A DNA stretch of 64,000 nt from Lineus longissimus (GCF_910592395.1 NC_088321.1:14196001-14260000), one strand, 5' to 3'; positions 11,301 through 23,499 are shown, numbered from the stretch's first letter. Made by a program: numbers and translations. Notes: a model not told the origin generated them from the sequence alone.

Positions 11301-12159
11301 AGTGCTTCGCTTTGGTGATAGGTGTCTCTGCTTGCAATGGGTGTGGCTTTGTTTTGTTCTAATCCTGTTTGTATCCAATTTCCTATTTCCTTGGAGTTGG
11401 TTTGTGAATATTGCTCTTTTGCACGTTTATGCCTGACCTGATGTTGGGTATAGATTCGTTCAACTCTGGGACGTCTTGGAAGAGCCTTGCATTTGCAGAT
11501 ATAAACAGATCAGTCTGTCTACTCATATCCGTCATGTCTTCCCTGTTTTTCCAAAATCATCTAAATTCTTAGCCTGATATCTTGCACTCTCATTCGAGGA
11601 CCGTGTTTGGAACCCTCCCTCCCTCCTCTGGAACAGCCAGTTTACATGCATTGTAGTGTAATAGTGTTTTACAACCCTCCCACTTTTGGCACTGCCACCA
11701 TCTTCAATACCAGTGGCCATCGTGTACAGAATATTCTGGATCCAAACATGATATATAGCACAGAAATAGGAAATGGGATTATTGTGATGTTTCAACAAGA
11801 AAATGCTGTTGAAAAAAAATAGCTGAATTTTTCATCTTGAGCATTTTTAAGGCGAATTGATCTCAGGCTTGTCTGCAAAAGCTCGTTGAGCCATTATAAC
11901 CTTAATTACTGCCAAACGGCATGCATTGAGCAACCAAGCGATGCAAATTCAAATTGCATTCCGTGAAGTTCATCTCCGCTGCGATCTTTCTCAGTCATTA
12001 AGCAGGGTATCTGATGATGAGAGAATTTGATGATATCTCGTTAAAGGGCCCCTTATGTCAGGATTTTGAATGCTTTCAATGGTTTGACTCACCAAAACAG
12101 GGGTCCCAGGATTTGACCTGGTATACTCATAATGCAAACTGTGTGTTTTCACCTATTGA

Positions 12160-12570
12160 GCAACCTGTGAACATAATCTTATGCAACAAAAAATGCTTGT
12201 TTGCGGCAGTCTGCGACAAAAAAAAGTGATAGTGATTAATATCAAACACAGCGATTACCAATATTACCTGCAGACAAGAGATATTTTTGTCGCACATAGC
12301 AGCAATTGCAATATTAGGTTGCTGCTGCTTGTTTACACAGCACTTGAAGGGGATTTCATACGACCAACGTTTCGGCCTACTTTTTACATTTTCTCTGGTG
12401 GTGAAAATGAACCTTCTCATTTCCCGTTTATAAGTCCGGCGCAAATTAGTAAGCTAGGTCGGCCTCATGATCATGTGGACAATAGGGCCTGCAATAGGGT
12501 TCCATTCAGAAACCCGCGTATGACTTGATAATGCATCAATTGCTTTGATACCGACTGATGTGCGTTAAGG
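12160..12570 (+). repeat. dispersed repeat D, longest copy
   Basis: The left half (ATGCTTGTTTGCGGCAGTC, TTACCTGCAGACAAGAGAT, TTGTCGCACATAGCAGCAAT) is matched at 31460-31625. The right half (CCTTCTCATTTCCCGTTTA, CATTCAGAAACCCGCGTA, ATGCATCAATTGCTT) is matched at 46290-46510. So the other two copies are partial and non-overlapping. Overlapping open frames of 105 and 115 codons on both strands are products of the repeat. Family unknown. Confidence 0.7.
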
Positions 12571-12574
12571 GCAT

Positions 12575-13880
12575 AGTATTACTCATACAAAGTTCGCTTT
12601 AATAATGTATACAGAAGACATCCCATAATAGTGGCTGTGGTACTGCGCAATTTCCTGGTCAGAAAAACGTACAACCTCCACAGAAGCTGCCACAGTTGTG
12701 CATATATGGTTTCTTATCACCAACTATAGAGAGATAACGAGCGATTCATAATTAATGCTACAGCATTCTTCTAATTAGTAGCAACATGATATATGGACTG
12801 CGGCTTTGTTTGTAGCAGTATTCAACCTTTTGGCGATGATATTGGCAAAAAAGATGCGTCGAAAAGATTACCTGAAATGCCACATTTTGCTGGGGCAATT
12901 CTTAAATCCCAAAGGCCATATTCTAAAAGGGAAATTGCAGACAAAAAAGTACTTGTAGCGTGATAGAATATGGGCAATGGGTTTATTCGGTGCTTCATTC
13001 AGTCTTTTGAAGATTGGCAAAAAAGATGAGTGAAAGAGATGTACTAAGAAGTCTAAAATACCTCATCACCACACTTTACGTGGTTCGCATTTTATGCTAC
13101 AAAAACAGCCAAATCTTCCCATCAAGAAACCAGGCAAAGGAGTATTCATCCCGAGTTTGGGCGCTTTTCGTTGTTCTTTTATTTTCCAATTCACGGACAT
13201 TCCACCATTCCATTCCAAACCCACTGGATTAATAAGTTACGTGACCTCAATTAAACTCGTCTTACGAACCCACGGCCGATATTGCGCCGTCTTTATTGTT
13301 GTTGCTTCCAATGCGGCCCGATATAAAATAGTAATTTAAACGTGGCTTAAAGCGTCAAGCGTTGGCGATAGTCGGAGAGCCGCTATGATAGAGGCAGATG
13401 GCAGGCGGTTCGTTCCAGATTAGTTCGGCTCTAGACTGAGAAATTGTTTGGGGTGAAGGCCGTTTTGTGTTGGATGGTTTGACATGGCTTGAGTCAGAAT
13501 ACTAAGGCATCCCAACTTGCCGAACTGGCCTGTCAACGAATGTAGAAAAGGTATTCAACAATGTTTGAATAACTGTGGTTTTGCCTCTTCCACTCTAGAA
13601 CTTCCAGCGAAGTAACGTAGTGTTCATCTGGTAAAAATAGCCAATGACTTGCTCTTTTAACGTGCAAAGAACCCTTTTGCTGCAGTAGCCATTATTTGGC
13701 CGGCGCCATCTTGTGCTGAGAATGGATACCAATACTGAACAGTCGAGCTGACTTTAACCTGAACGGTGTAGACTATTCCATTGTGTCATCATTTAGACTA
13801 TTGAATAAACTAATGATCCTGAGTGGTTTGGCATGTTTAGGGAGGCTGTGATCAATTGCTATTGAATCAAAATTGTAGGC
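12575..13880. other. non-coding, no element recognised
   Basis: No exon, repeat copy or RNA gene could be supported. Two overlapping + frames at 13014-13339 lack motifs. Confidence 0.35.
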
Positions 13881-13884
13881 ATGA

Positions 13885-13965
13885 CGTTCTGGGCACGTCA
13901 CCCGCACGTCATCCGGCTATGTACACGACGTGCTATACACGTCACTTGTAGCAAAGGGTTTAAAA
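13885..13965 (+). repeat. ACGTCAC-rich dispersed repeat, copy 1
   Basis: Contains CACGACGTGCTATACACGTC followed by ACTTGTAGCAAAGGGTTTA, matched at 34262-34345 by GCACGACGTGCTGTTTACGT then CACTTACAGAAAAGGGTTA. The GACGTGC and GCACGTC words are palindromic and contain ACGTCA, a CREB-type half-site. Could be a decayed MITE end or a regulatory repeat. Confidence 0.5.
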
Positions 13966-14139
13966 GAACATAAAAGTGTTGCTCTTTTCTCCATTCAGCA
14001 TTTTATAGCAACACGTCAATTTTGGATCAATCAACCCAATTCCGTGTCTAAATCCGATAAGTTTTCATAATATTGTCCAAATGATCTTTTGCAGGCTTAA
14101 TAATGGAAATGACCAGTGAGCTCCTCGAAAACAATAGAC

Positions 14140-14153
14140 GTTGCCATGGTAAC
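14140..14153. promoter_or_regulatory. perfect RFX X-box palindrome
   Basis: GTTGCCATGGTAAC is the symmetric form of the X-box bound by RFX factors and is the best such site in the window. Confidence 0.45.
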
Positions 14154-14984
14154 GTTAGTTATCACTGTGGAAACAATGGGTTGATATCTGATTATGTCTC
14201 GCTCATTAGATACATTCATCAATCATCGAATTCGATTCTTGGTTGTTTATTTGACCCGTGTTCAACCTTGGTCCCAGGGGTGGAGGCAATGCCTTGCGTG
14301 GGACTGCAGTGTCAATTTTGGACTCTTTGTGACAATCGAAAGATAATTGCTGTTTTCAACCTCGGCCAAGCTTATTTCAACCTTGTACTCAAGTGAATTC
14401 CATCCATGTTCCATTATTTTGATGACGTGACCAAATGCCTACTCCGCACTCATGACATTGTCTACAATGCATTTTGCCAATGCATTACAATGCATTGGGA
14501 GTACATTACTGTGCGTCATTGTTGTCTGTTTGTGGTGGGGTGTCGCAAAAGTGGTTAAAGTCCTTATAAGTATTATAGGTTGAGTCAAATACTCTACTCA
14601 TTACATACGTATTACGGAAGTTTTTACGTGATCGCGGTTGTTAAAAGGAAAACTCCAATCCCATATGTCGTATGTCATATTTTGCACATCCCATTTCCCT
14701 CACTGGACATCCATCCTGATTTTCCCGCCAAAGTTTTCCTCTCTCCCGAATCCTGAAAGTCATTTCAGGGCACTTCCAACCTCCTGAAAAAGACCATTCC
14801 CCCTTTTTAGCAGAAATGTTAACCACTTTGTCATATGTGCGCAGGGTCCCGATTTTTAGCCACGCTAAAAGGGCTGACCCTGCCGATTTCAGTGGACTTG
14901 TACAGACATTTACTGCCCAGGTTTTATATCAGAGTTTGCCTTCTCCTAGAGTGCTGCCTAAAGTTAAAGTTAAAGTTTAGGGTT

Positions 14985-15150
14985 TATAGTGTGATATCAA
15001 CTACGATATAGATAATCATCCGACTTTCAGTTTAACCCCGGTCTGTCCTGAAACCTTTCAGTAGACCCCAGATGAGCTGCTCAACCAGCGCTATAATCTT
15101 TGCATTTCTGACCGCATTTCTGCCTACCAGGGCATAAGAGGCCACCCCCC
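14985..15150 (-). mobile_element. SINE family 1, body, ending in a C tract
   Basis: Carries CATCCGACTTTCAG, then CCTGAAACCTTTCAGTAGA, then GATGAGCTGCTCAACCAGCG, matching the body of 7660-7930 in the same orientation. The tRNA-like head is lost; instead the copy stops at a run of 15 C (15145-15159). Confidence 0.7.
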
Positions 15151-15624
15151 CCCCCCCCCGCAGAGGTTATTATTCAGATGGAGAATTCAGAAAATAAGAT
15201 GTTACTGTACCTTCCACCAAGTGTGCTCTCAAAAAACACAGCCATCAAAGACCGTCACCCAATCAAAAAAACTCATGTGGTTGCTCTTCTTGCATAATTG
15301 TCCGGTAAAATATAAGGCAGCCATATCTTGTTACCACGGCGACACAATGGTATAATTATCGACGATAATAGTTTGCTAATTATTGGCGGAGTTTGTAGTG
15401 TAACTATAACACGTTGTCATGTCACCCTGAAGCTGCAAGGGCAAGCAAAAAGAAACCAGTGTTTCATCTCACATATAAACTGCCAAATGTTTGTGCTTCT
15501 TCGCTTTTGTAAAAAAAACACTTTCATAACTTTTTTTTTGTAGAATACGAAATTTTGTTCTTTTTCTAATCATGTGTAATTCCAACCATGTTGTTTCAGT
15601 GAAGGAATCAATTTTTTTCAAAAT

Positions 15625-15731
15625 TTTTGTTTTTGTGGATCAAGGTTATTTGCAAAATCTACGAAAATAAAACACCCTTTTGTTTTTGTGGATCAAGGTT
15701 ATTTGCAAAATCTACAAAAATAAAACACCCT
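15625..15731. repeat. 53-bp tandem duplication
   Basis: Two adjacent units (TTTTGTGGATCAAGGTTATT at 15631 and 15684) differ at about one base, so the duplication is recent. Confidence 0.95.
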
Positions 15732-16009
15732 CGATAACTTAACTGTTAGCAGAGCTGTAAAAGTTTATATGCTGCTGATCTGCCTATTCACAGCACAAAA
15801 GTTTTATGTTCTTTGAGGAAAAAGAAATGTTTGGCTTGCCCTAATTATGGAAATTTTACTTGAAATTATTAAGTTTGCTTTGCCTTATTGCTTGCCAGTG
15901 AAATAAATTTGAGAATATTTCACAAAATATATGGTGCTAGGTGTATAGAAATATGACCAGCATCTCAGTATCGTTAGATCTCTGGGACGACTGCGTAGAG
16001 GCAGGGTAC

Positions 16010-16860
16010 CCTCGGGGGTTGGTGCGGCTCAAACAGGAGACCAGTGGTATCGTGCTGAGAGTCGTTCATATGGTTCGAGTCGAGGTTGTCAGGTTTGTGG
16101 TACAAAGGCTGGCTGATCATAGGAGTTGCCTGGGGTAGAGCCGTGTTTGTAGCCAGCGTAGACGCAACTTTGTGTGGACTGTTGAAATGTTCCGTACGGA
16201 ATTGGTACGGGGATGAGTAAGGTAGTTGGCCTACTTGTAGTCTGAAGCAGCTATTCAAGTCCGGAGCAAAACTTTGCCTGCTAAGTCTCAAACAGCCTCT
16301 GAAGACCGTAAGCATCTTACTGCGGGTCATTTAGATGGTTCTAGTCTAGGTTCTCAGGTTTGTGTTACACAGAATGGCTGATCAAAGAGGATGCTTAGGG
16401 TAGAGCCTTGATTGTAGCCATGGTAGGTAGGACTTTGTGTAGAACTTCTCTGTGGAATTGGTAGGGGATTGGTAGGGCAGTCGTTTGAGTGGTCTTGGCC
16501 TACTTATAGGACTACATGTAGACTGAGTAGTCGGATCGTTTAGTAATAATTCGAATTTTGTCGGGGTAAGGTGCGTGTGTGGCTGGCCAGGGCTGGAGAT
16601 GAGATATTAGTGCCAGTTTGTGGATTCATTATCATCATCATCACCCTTGTCTTCGTCATCGTCATCTGTAGTAGTCTGAAGCAAAAAGGCCATGCCAAGA
16701 CTTGGCTGAATATGTTCCGTCTCTAACAACCAGCAGTTCCTTGCTGGGAGTCGCTCAATGGTTGGAGTAGGGATTCTCTACACTTGTGGTACAAAGGATG
16801 ACAGATCAAAGGATTGGCCTTAGGTAGAGCTGGTCATATGGACTTTGTGTTCCCTTTGCA
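16010..16860. repeat. degenerate tandem repeat of about 300-400 bp, three units
   Basis: The ordered words (GAGTCG.TCA..TGGTT, TTGTGGTACAAAGG, GGCTGATCA, TAGGGTAGAGC-like, GGACTTTGTGT) occur near 16045, 16330 and 16745. The units have diverged with indels. The open frame of 118 codons on the - strand (15974-16330) lies in this repeat and has no recognisable domain. Confidence 0.65.
16534..16675. repeat. 96-bp direct repeat plus ATC/GTC microsatellite, copy 1
   Basis: 16534-16629 is identical, as read, to 17197-17292 (offset 663). Both copies run straight into a trinucleotide microsatellite of ATC type. Identity over 96 bp inside otherwise diverged repeats indicates recent duplication or gene conversion. 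Confidence 0.9.
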
Positions 16861-17196
16861 GTAGGGTATCAACATCCCAATAGGGGGCGCAATCCAATGA
16901 TTCAAAACCCCGGGTCCATAATCCAAAATCTGCCTCCAGCTTTTACCAACTACCGTGAAACTTGATATTATCTTACGGATGTTAAATGAAGTTACTCTAG
17001 TCTATTATAAGCTTTTATACCATCGCACCTCGATGTGATATCATAATAACTCATGAACTACAAAGTTACCGCGCCCTTTGTACGGCAACACCTCCGTACC
17101 AGCATCAACTTAATCAATGGCCGCCATTCTACGCCCAACACCTGATCACAAACTCTAAACAATGTCCTGATCAGGTTTTATTCAAAATACAACTGT

Positions 17197-17353
17197 GATC
17201 GTTTAGTAATAATTCGAATTTTGTCGGGGTAAGGTGCGTGTGTGGCTGGCCAGGGCTGGAGATGAGATATTAGTGCCAGTTTGTGGATTCATCATCATCA
17301 TCATCATCATCACCCTCGTCTACGTCATCATCATCATCAACATCATCATCATC
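17197..17353. repeat. 96-bp direct repeat plus ATC microsatellite, copy 2
   Basis: 17197-17292 is identical to 16534-16629. The ATC-type microsatellite that follows is longer here and interrupted (TCATCATCATCATCATCATC, then CTCGTCTACG, then more ATC). Confidence 0.9.
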
Positions 17354-17830
17354 GCTAAGGAAACACATCCCATCCGGGATTCAGCATGACATATGAGCAA
17401 ATTTCAGGTAAATCCTATAATCCACTTTATTGAAAATACTCGTTCTGGACCTGTATACCATTTATTAAGCAGTGTGTACATGTTTAGGCCCTGAAACAGT
17501 ATACACATGTATACAATACTTTGACTATGACCACAATTTCAATACAAATTTTGGAATCTTCCTCTCCTGTGACACCCTATAGCCTCAATATTTCAGTGTC
17601 TTAATCCAGTACCCTGACCAATACAAAACCCATATATATTGCATCCGCTATGTGAGGGGAATACAGTTATAAAGATAATGTTAAGTTTCATGTGTTATTC
17701 GCGGGAAACGGCCGACGGCTTCACCAAATGAATAATGCAAGCTGGGTTTATGATGAATTAACGCTTGTCATGATAGCGTGGCACGTCTAGCGTCAGACGA
17801 GAACAAAACCATGCCTTCTTGACTGTGTCG

Positions 17831-18067
17831 TTAAGGGATTACGCCGTTCGTATTCAATCGTTGGTCCGGAAAATGGAAAAGCAGTTATACACAATGCCGT
17901 AGTGCAGTTATTAAGCATGCAACTTCGCTGAAAGTTGGTATGTATAGTATTTGTATGTCAGTCTACACAACGGCAATGTTGACATTTATATTCAGTACAT
18001 ATGGAAGTACAAATTTTCAAATTCAATAACAAATTTCAATTTTTTAACGAACGGCGTATGCCTTTAA
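17831..18067 (+). mobile_element. TTAA-flanked MITE (family 2), best copy
   Basis: TTAA occurs at both ends (17831-17834 and 18064-18067). Inside it, the left end reads GGGATTACGCCGTTCGT and the right end, reversed, AGGCATACGCCGTTCGT, matching at 14 of 17 positions. A TTAA target duplication is typical of piggyBac-like elements and a few other DNA transposon groups. The interior (TTGGTATGTATAGTATTTGT, GTCTACACAACGGCAATG, AAATTTTCAAATTCAATAAC) recurs at 35288-35470, 45870-46040 and 63070-63258. No coding capacity of its own. Confidence 0.75.
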
Positions 18068-18714
18068 CAGTACAGACAAAAGTACATTTAGGATATCCTT
18101 GATTTTGAAACATCAAATTTGCATATTTTTAAAGTAGTTTTTCGACTAATAAAGTCAGACGATAGTCGATATAATATCGTCACATCGTGCATATTATCAC
18201 TATTTACATCCTGACGTTAATTCCCAATACAAAAAGTGGCGATTATACGCATAACTTTTTGAAGACGTGGCGATAATATGTCGTCTGACATTGATACTTT
18301 TGCAATATCAAGAACAAATAAAGACTAGTCTTTCTTAATTCTTGATGAACAACAGGGCCCCTGGAGTTACAAAATTATCAAGAACCGTCTCAAAGAAGAT
18401 ATCACCACTTAATGTCTGATGTTTATCAGACGATCTCCCCATTATTGAACATCAACTTTCTCGCCAAAATATGATATTGCATGACGGAAGAGACCGTGGA
18501 ACTTGCCTATATATTCCCGGAAGTGTGATTAGTTTTGACTAGTATATGTTTGTTATAGAACACCCCAGAATTTCCGTCTGGTTGTGTTATGAGTAATATT
18601 TCCCTATCCATCTAAGCAAGTATCTAGAAACATTTCTGGAGGAGCAAGGGCGGCCACAATCTAGCGCACACAATGATATTTCAGACTAGTTCAGAGTTGA
18701 GAGTTACGAAGTGG

Positions 18715-18745
18715 CACAGGCCAGGTATCGAACCCGGTGTAATGT
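18715..18745 (-). repeat. isolated tRNA B-box-like word
   Basis: GGTATCGAACCCGG is the reverse of CCGGGTTCGATACC, a polymerase III B box. No A box is visible at the right distance, so this is at most a SINE fragment. Confidence 0.35.
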
Positions 18746-19010
18746 TTTTGAGTGTTTCTATTTTTGAGTGTTTCCCCTCATTGTTTGGGAACGCTAAAAG
18801 ATAGATTGACAAGTTTTTCTGTGTTTCCCCCTATTGAAAAGTCATGGTCTCTCTAGCTGCCTATTGTTTGGAAACACTCACACATGGGAAACAACCACAG
18901 ATGTTACACCGGGACCTCCTGATCACAAGGTCGACGTTCCACCATCAAACTGCTGCAATAAGTGTGCCCTCCCGTGTTAACGCTTACCAAACCCAGTTAG
19001 TCAGACAATA

Positions 19011-19190
19011 CAGTAGAACCTCTCTATTAAGGACACCCTTGGGACTTGCAAGTAGTGTCCTTAATGGAGAGGTTTCCTGATTGGAGAGGTCAAATTTAAT
19101 GGAAATAACCGACTTAGGACCAAAACTAGTGCCCTTAATAGAGAGGCTATCCTTGTTAGAGAGGTGTCTGCTATGGGAGGTTCCACTTTA
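19011..19190 (+). mobile_element. TA-flanked MITE with AGTAGAACCTC ends (family 3)
   Basis: Starts TA-CAGTAGAACCTCTC and ends GGGAGGTTCCACT-TTA, giving inverted ends of about 15 bp with TA-type flanks, as in pogo/Tigger-like Tc1-mariner MITEs. The interior carries repeated words (GTCCTTAAT.GAGAGGT, TTGTTAGAGAGGTGTC). Other copies: 33092-33250, 49866-50093 (+), 41570-41729, 29655-29757 and 58636-58701 (-). Confidence 0.75.
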
Positions 19191-20284
19191 TGTTAGAAAA
19201 TCACCCGGAGCGTGTCAGCAGCGTACCCAATAAATATAAACAATAACCTACCCACAAGCACGCAATATTACACTAACAAGTTGCATAACTGGTTAACAAA
19301 CCTCAACTTGTTAACACATAATCTTGTTTAAGCAAATGACAACAATGTATATACATAATAAACAACGGGACAATGGCTGCTTGGATAGATAATGGGTGCA
19401 AATGGGCGGTAAGTAGTCAAGTTAACAGTGGGTTAATGTGGGTATGGGTGACTGAACAGAAGGCCTGACAGGAGGCCGACTTTGTCTTGGATAAATTTGG
19501 GCGGATCCAGAGTAGGAGAATTTGTTTCAAGATTGTAACATTGTATTGAAAATAGTGCAGGGGACGTGAGATAAATGTGCCATGTGCTCTTTTTAAATCT
19601 CATTTTTAAAATATAGTAGTATTCTAGTACCATATATCTACATTGTCTTACCCTTTAATGAATATATGTGATAACCTGTATGTATTATTATTTATTGTTC
19701 TTCTATATTTTATGTTAGATATCGGTTAACTAGAGAGCCATCCATAGCTCACGTTTTTATATGTATCTCATACCGATGAAAATACAGTTTATCTTATCTC
19801 ATCTTATCTAAGTACCTCAAAAGAGCAACACTTGTGTGAAAATTATTTGGTTCAGATTATGCCATAATTCCATAGTGAACAGTCGCAATTTGTGTTTGTG
19901 TACGTCTGAAATAAACTTAAGAGTTGGTCGCTTAAGTTCCCCGCAAACAAGCGATTTGAGTTGCTGCAACTTCAGTAAGTTGAAATGCCTTCCTTGAATA
20001 CACAAGGTCTTATAAGTGGCCTTGGTCAGTTGGGGAACTGATCTCCTGGGTGATGATATAGAATTGACCTCTGGCAAATTTCCCACAAGAGTGGTTTTGT
20101 CTGGTTGATCAAAGAATGACCCCAGGCAACACTTCCATTATATTCACAACAAAGAAACATAAACAAATTATACTGATTGACATAACGACTTGAATAGCTG
20201 AACTGGACACACTTTTAGATGCAGGGGGTATTTTTAACAGCAAAGGGGAAAAATAACAATCGTCACCTGAAAAGTAAAAGTTTT

Positions 20285-20500
20285 GAGAGATGACCACTGG
20301 CACACTTCTTTTGTTCAAACCGAACAATGGGGATCAAATCTTTCTTGCTGCCTCTGTGGTCAGAAGTGTGACCCCCTGGCCTGAGGCTCGACCAGAGCAT
20401 ATGCCACTGGCACACTTCTTTTGTATTCAGGACAACAGTAAAAAACACCTTTTGACCCCCTCTGGCCAGAAAACCCTTGGCGCACTTCACAGCTTGGGTC
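20285..20500. repeat. 110-bp degenerate tandem repeat
   Basis: CCACTGGCACACTTCTTTTG starts at 20294 and 20404, with related CTGGCC and GGCGCACTTC words after each. The overlapping open frames on both strands (20263-20616) arise from this repeat. Confidence 0.75.
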
Positions 20501-21184
20501 ATCAGGGGACAAAAGGACAAACAAACATATTGTTGACATCCTGGGGTTGGCTGTGACTTCTTGGTGGGGACAGCTGTTGGGCACCTGTCCGGGTTTGGGG
20601 AGGAATCCGTGGCCATTTTAGACCCTTAATGATGCTAGGGTTCCAGCAATATTGAAACATTCTTTTTCAAAACCAAGTTATAAAAAAGATTGATACAAAT
20701 GTAGACTGCATGACAATAAATTGTTAATGTTTCAAAGGCATCGGAGGGGGGGCTGGCTTTTTCTGGACCCAAATGCAGATTTTATCTCAATCACTTTCAG
20801 TGTCTGCGATATTCAAATGGTAACCAATTAAGTCCTTTACCCAAATCACGGACACACAGCCTCAAAAAAGCTAATTGCAATATCTACATGTAACTTGGAG
20901 CCTACCAGCATAAGAAAATGCCATTTTGACTCCGCCGATGTGCAGATTTTATCTCGATCGCCCCGCAAACCTCGGTGAGATTCAAATGTGATTGGTTCAT
21001 GCGTTATTCATGAATTATGGGTAATCCCGATTTGATTCTGATTGGTTGTTAACATGCGATCGGGATAAATCGCCCGTAATGGATGGAATTAGCGGACAGG
21101 GATATTTTTCAACAGGCAGAGGTGGTGGTTTAGATTGTTGATGATGTTGTTGGCAAATTGGGTTCTGATACCAGTGATTTGAGC

Positions 21185-21435
21185 GGCGGGCTTACAGTTG
21201 TGGCCTGAAGTAATCTAGCTGAAACATTATCCAAGAAGTGATTGCGTGGTGAGGCGGCCTACAGTTATGGTCTCAAGTAATCTATCTGAAATGGTATAAA
21301 AACTGACTGTTAGCGAGGCGGGCATACAGTTATTGCCTTAAGTAATCTAACTAAAGAATGGTCCAAGACGTGATTACGAGGAGAGGCAGGCCTATAGTCA
21401 TGACAGTTGTGGCCTTAAGTAATCAATCCAGCTCA
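21185..21435. repeat. tandem repeat of about 65-75 bp, four units
   Basis: CAGTTGTGGCCTGAAGTAATC-like words occur near 21195, 21262, 21327 and 21403, each preceded by a GCGGGC or GGCAGGC stretch. Units differ by small indels. Confidence 0.8.
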
Positions 21436-21477
21436 AAGGAAAATATGTTCCTCATTATATGGCTTCTTACCTAACTT

Positions 21478-21590
21478 ACTTAAACCCTGTTACTCAATTT
21501 GGAGCATAGGTTGATGACAAGATTTTTCCACTCTCCTGGGCAGTTCCCTCATTTTGGGTCCAGTTCTTCCCTATCATATATGGCTTCCAT
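21478..21590 (-). pseudogene. LINE C-terminal fragment, second copy
   Basis: The - strand reads YDREELDPK*GNC, then GEWKNLVINLCSKLSNRV and a stop, aligning to the end of the fragment at 6303-6605 (NWRTAEDRRKWEYLV, LCSTWSNRV). The shared DNA around the stop (ACTTAAACCCTGTTACTC) confirms the same family. 5'-truncated, with an in-frame stop. Confidence 0.7.
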
Positions 21591-21649
21591 AATCAGGATT
21601 ATTGAATGTGAGCCTCCCTGGCCACACACACGGGTACTGATTCAGCCAT

Positions 21650-22260
21650 CCCCACAGCCTGCGACTTCAAACGCCGAGATCATCTGGGCTCGGAACATAA
21701 GACAGACCTCCGCCCATTGATCTGCCGGGCCGTTTCCTGCCAACTGGCGAACATGCTCATGGCCAGATGTCATCGGGGGGTGACGAACAGAGGTCGTTTG
21801 ATGGTATCATCAGGCAGTATTAAGGTAAAACTATGGACACCTTTACGTGGAGGAAATGGTTGTATCCTCACTGCAAACAACTTCAAACGTGCATTCTGCA
21901 GTCTCACAGGACCTGAGGCAAAATCCTCCGGCCTTTTGTAATTTTGCTGCCAACTGGCGGTCGTGCTCACGGTCCTAAGACAGCGAGGGGACAACGTTAG
22001 TCTGGTGACATTTGTAAGGAATGATTGGATAGTGGCAGCGTAAAACCTCGAGCAGTGGATACCTTGACAGGGAGGGCGCTGTGGTATCTCGGCAGACCAA
22101 ACTTCAAACGCCTGATTGTCTGGTTTTGTAGAACACAAGGCAGGACCCTCCCCCATTCATTCATCCGCTTCCTGCCAACTGGTGGTCATGCCCCTGGCCG
22201 TATCCTATGTCATTCAGCGGCAACCTTGGTCGGAATGCGTTGAAAGGTATCATTCGACAG
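21650..22260. repeat. tandem repeat of about 215-225 bp, three units
   Basis: GCCAACTGGCGAACATGCTC (near 21738), GCCAACTGGCGGTCGTGCTC (near 21950) and GCCAACTGGTGGTCATGCCC (near 22175) mark the units. ACTTCAAACGCC and AGACAGACC/AGGCAGGACC words recur in step. The 128-codon - strand frame at 21770-22156 follows the repeat. Confidence 0.75.
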
Positions 22261-22264
22261 TGGT

Positions 22265-23315
22265 CACGTACAGCAAATTGGCAGGTTAAAGCGGACAGGT
22301 CAAATATATGTTATCGAGTAAGGCCGAAGCTGAGCACTTGGGAATGTTCGTGATGTGCATTCGGATCTCTACTGAATATACCCATTACCGCAGTGCACAA
22401 CTCGGAAAGGAGGCATTCTCTGCAGACACTGCAGGGTACACGTAAAATGCAAGGCCTAGCTACTCGGGAATTTATATATGTCAGCTTTTTAAGTATGTCC
22501 TCAATTTATGGTCATCTCCGGAAAAGGAAAAGGAAATAACACTCTTGCATTGGATGCAAAGACCACTGGAAATCTATTTTCTCAAAACGCATTATAGCCT
22601 TAATTTGTTTCATGTTGAATAAGTGCTCATGCAGGCTAAAATAAATCGCTTGATAAATCTAAACATTTACACAGGAAACTGGGCATAAGATTTTGCCAGA
22701 TTTGATGTATTGCCTCAAGTCAAGCCCTCGTTTCTTTCAAGTTAAGTGCCGATGTCCCCCTCACCCCACCACAAAGGAGTCCCCATATCAAACGTTAAAA
22801 TAGTTTAATTCATGTTAGTTCTAAGCGTCCTTCAAACAGTACCATCTGCAGGAATGCATAAAATCATAACAGTTCTCTTGTTAATGGGTTTGAAGAGGAG
22901 TCCAAGCCGTGATAATCGCACCTGGCCTGTCGGAACTCTTTTGTCCCCAGAAGCTCTGCTTCGCCAAATGAGGTCAGATAATGGTAACAATAAAGATGTA
23001 GGAATTTTGGAAGTTGCTTGTTTCATCATACAGAGCTGATAATTCCATCCTCGTCATCATTATATCATATCATATCATTATGAGCATCATAACCCTATTG
23101 GATTTTTGCCTGATGTATGAAGTCCACTGGCTGTCGGCCACCGATGTGGAATCTTTTACTGGCCCTGGCATAGACACTCCGGTTCAAGGGACCACAGCTT
23201 TCATTCTCATCCGACAGAATCTCTTACATTCATACTTTGTACGTGTTGTGAAGAGCCAGGGATTGATTTTAGTTCCTTGAAAACCACACACTCGTTCATC
23301 CAGAAATACAATCCT
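22265..23315. other. non-coding, no element recognised
   Basis: No exon or element end could be supported. The short + frames at 22812-23280 lack motifs. A small ATATC microsatellite lies near 23060. Confidence 0.3.
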
Positions 23316-23319
23316 GGGT

Positions 23320-23392
23320 TTCCCCGGTATCGAACCCGGGCCCTACTACGAGGTAGCCAGCGATGCAACCACAAGGCTCTGAGGCTCCTCAC
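23320..23392 (-). mobile_element. tRNA-derived sequence, probably a SINE head
   Basis: The - strand carries an A-box-like word (TTGTGGTTGCATCGCTGGC) and a perfect B box (GGTTCGATACC, + strand 23326-23336) at tRNA-like spacing. The T arm has a mismatch and the acceptor ends do not pair well, so a SINE head is more likely than a working tRNA gene. Confidence 0.6.
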
Positions 23393-23499
23393 CATGATAC
23401 ATGAATCGTATCCCTTCAGGTATTTTCCGGCTCATTCATTTAAAGCATAGGACCATTTTCGAGACATCCAGTAAAGATGATACAGTCATCCAGTCTTCT

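Noticed and set aside
12127-12528. Overlapping 105- and 115-codon frames on opposite strands
   Set aside because: Both lie in dispersed repeat D, and opposite-strand overlap is expected when a repeat lacks stops in several frames.
21770-22156. 128-codon - strand frame
   Set aside because: It follows the 215-225 bp tandem repeat; its periodic content comes from the repeat.
23320-23392. Working tRNA gene on the - strand
   Set aside because: A and B boxes are present, but the T stem has a mismatch and the acceptor ends do not pair convincingly. A SINE head is more likely.
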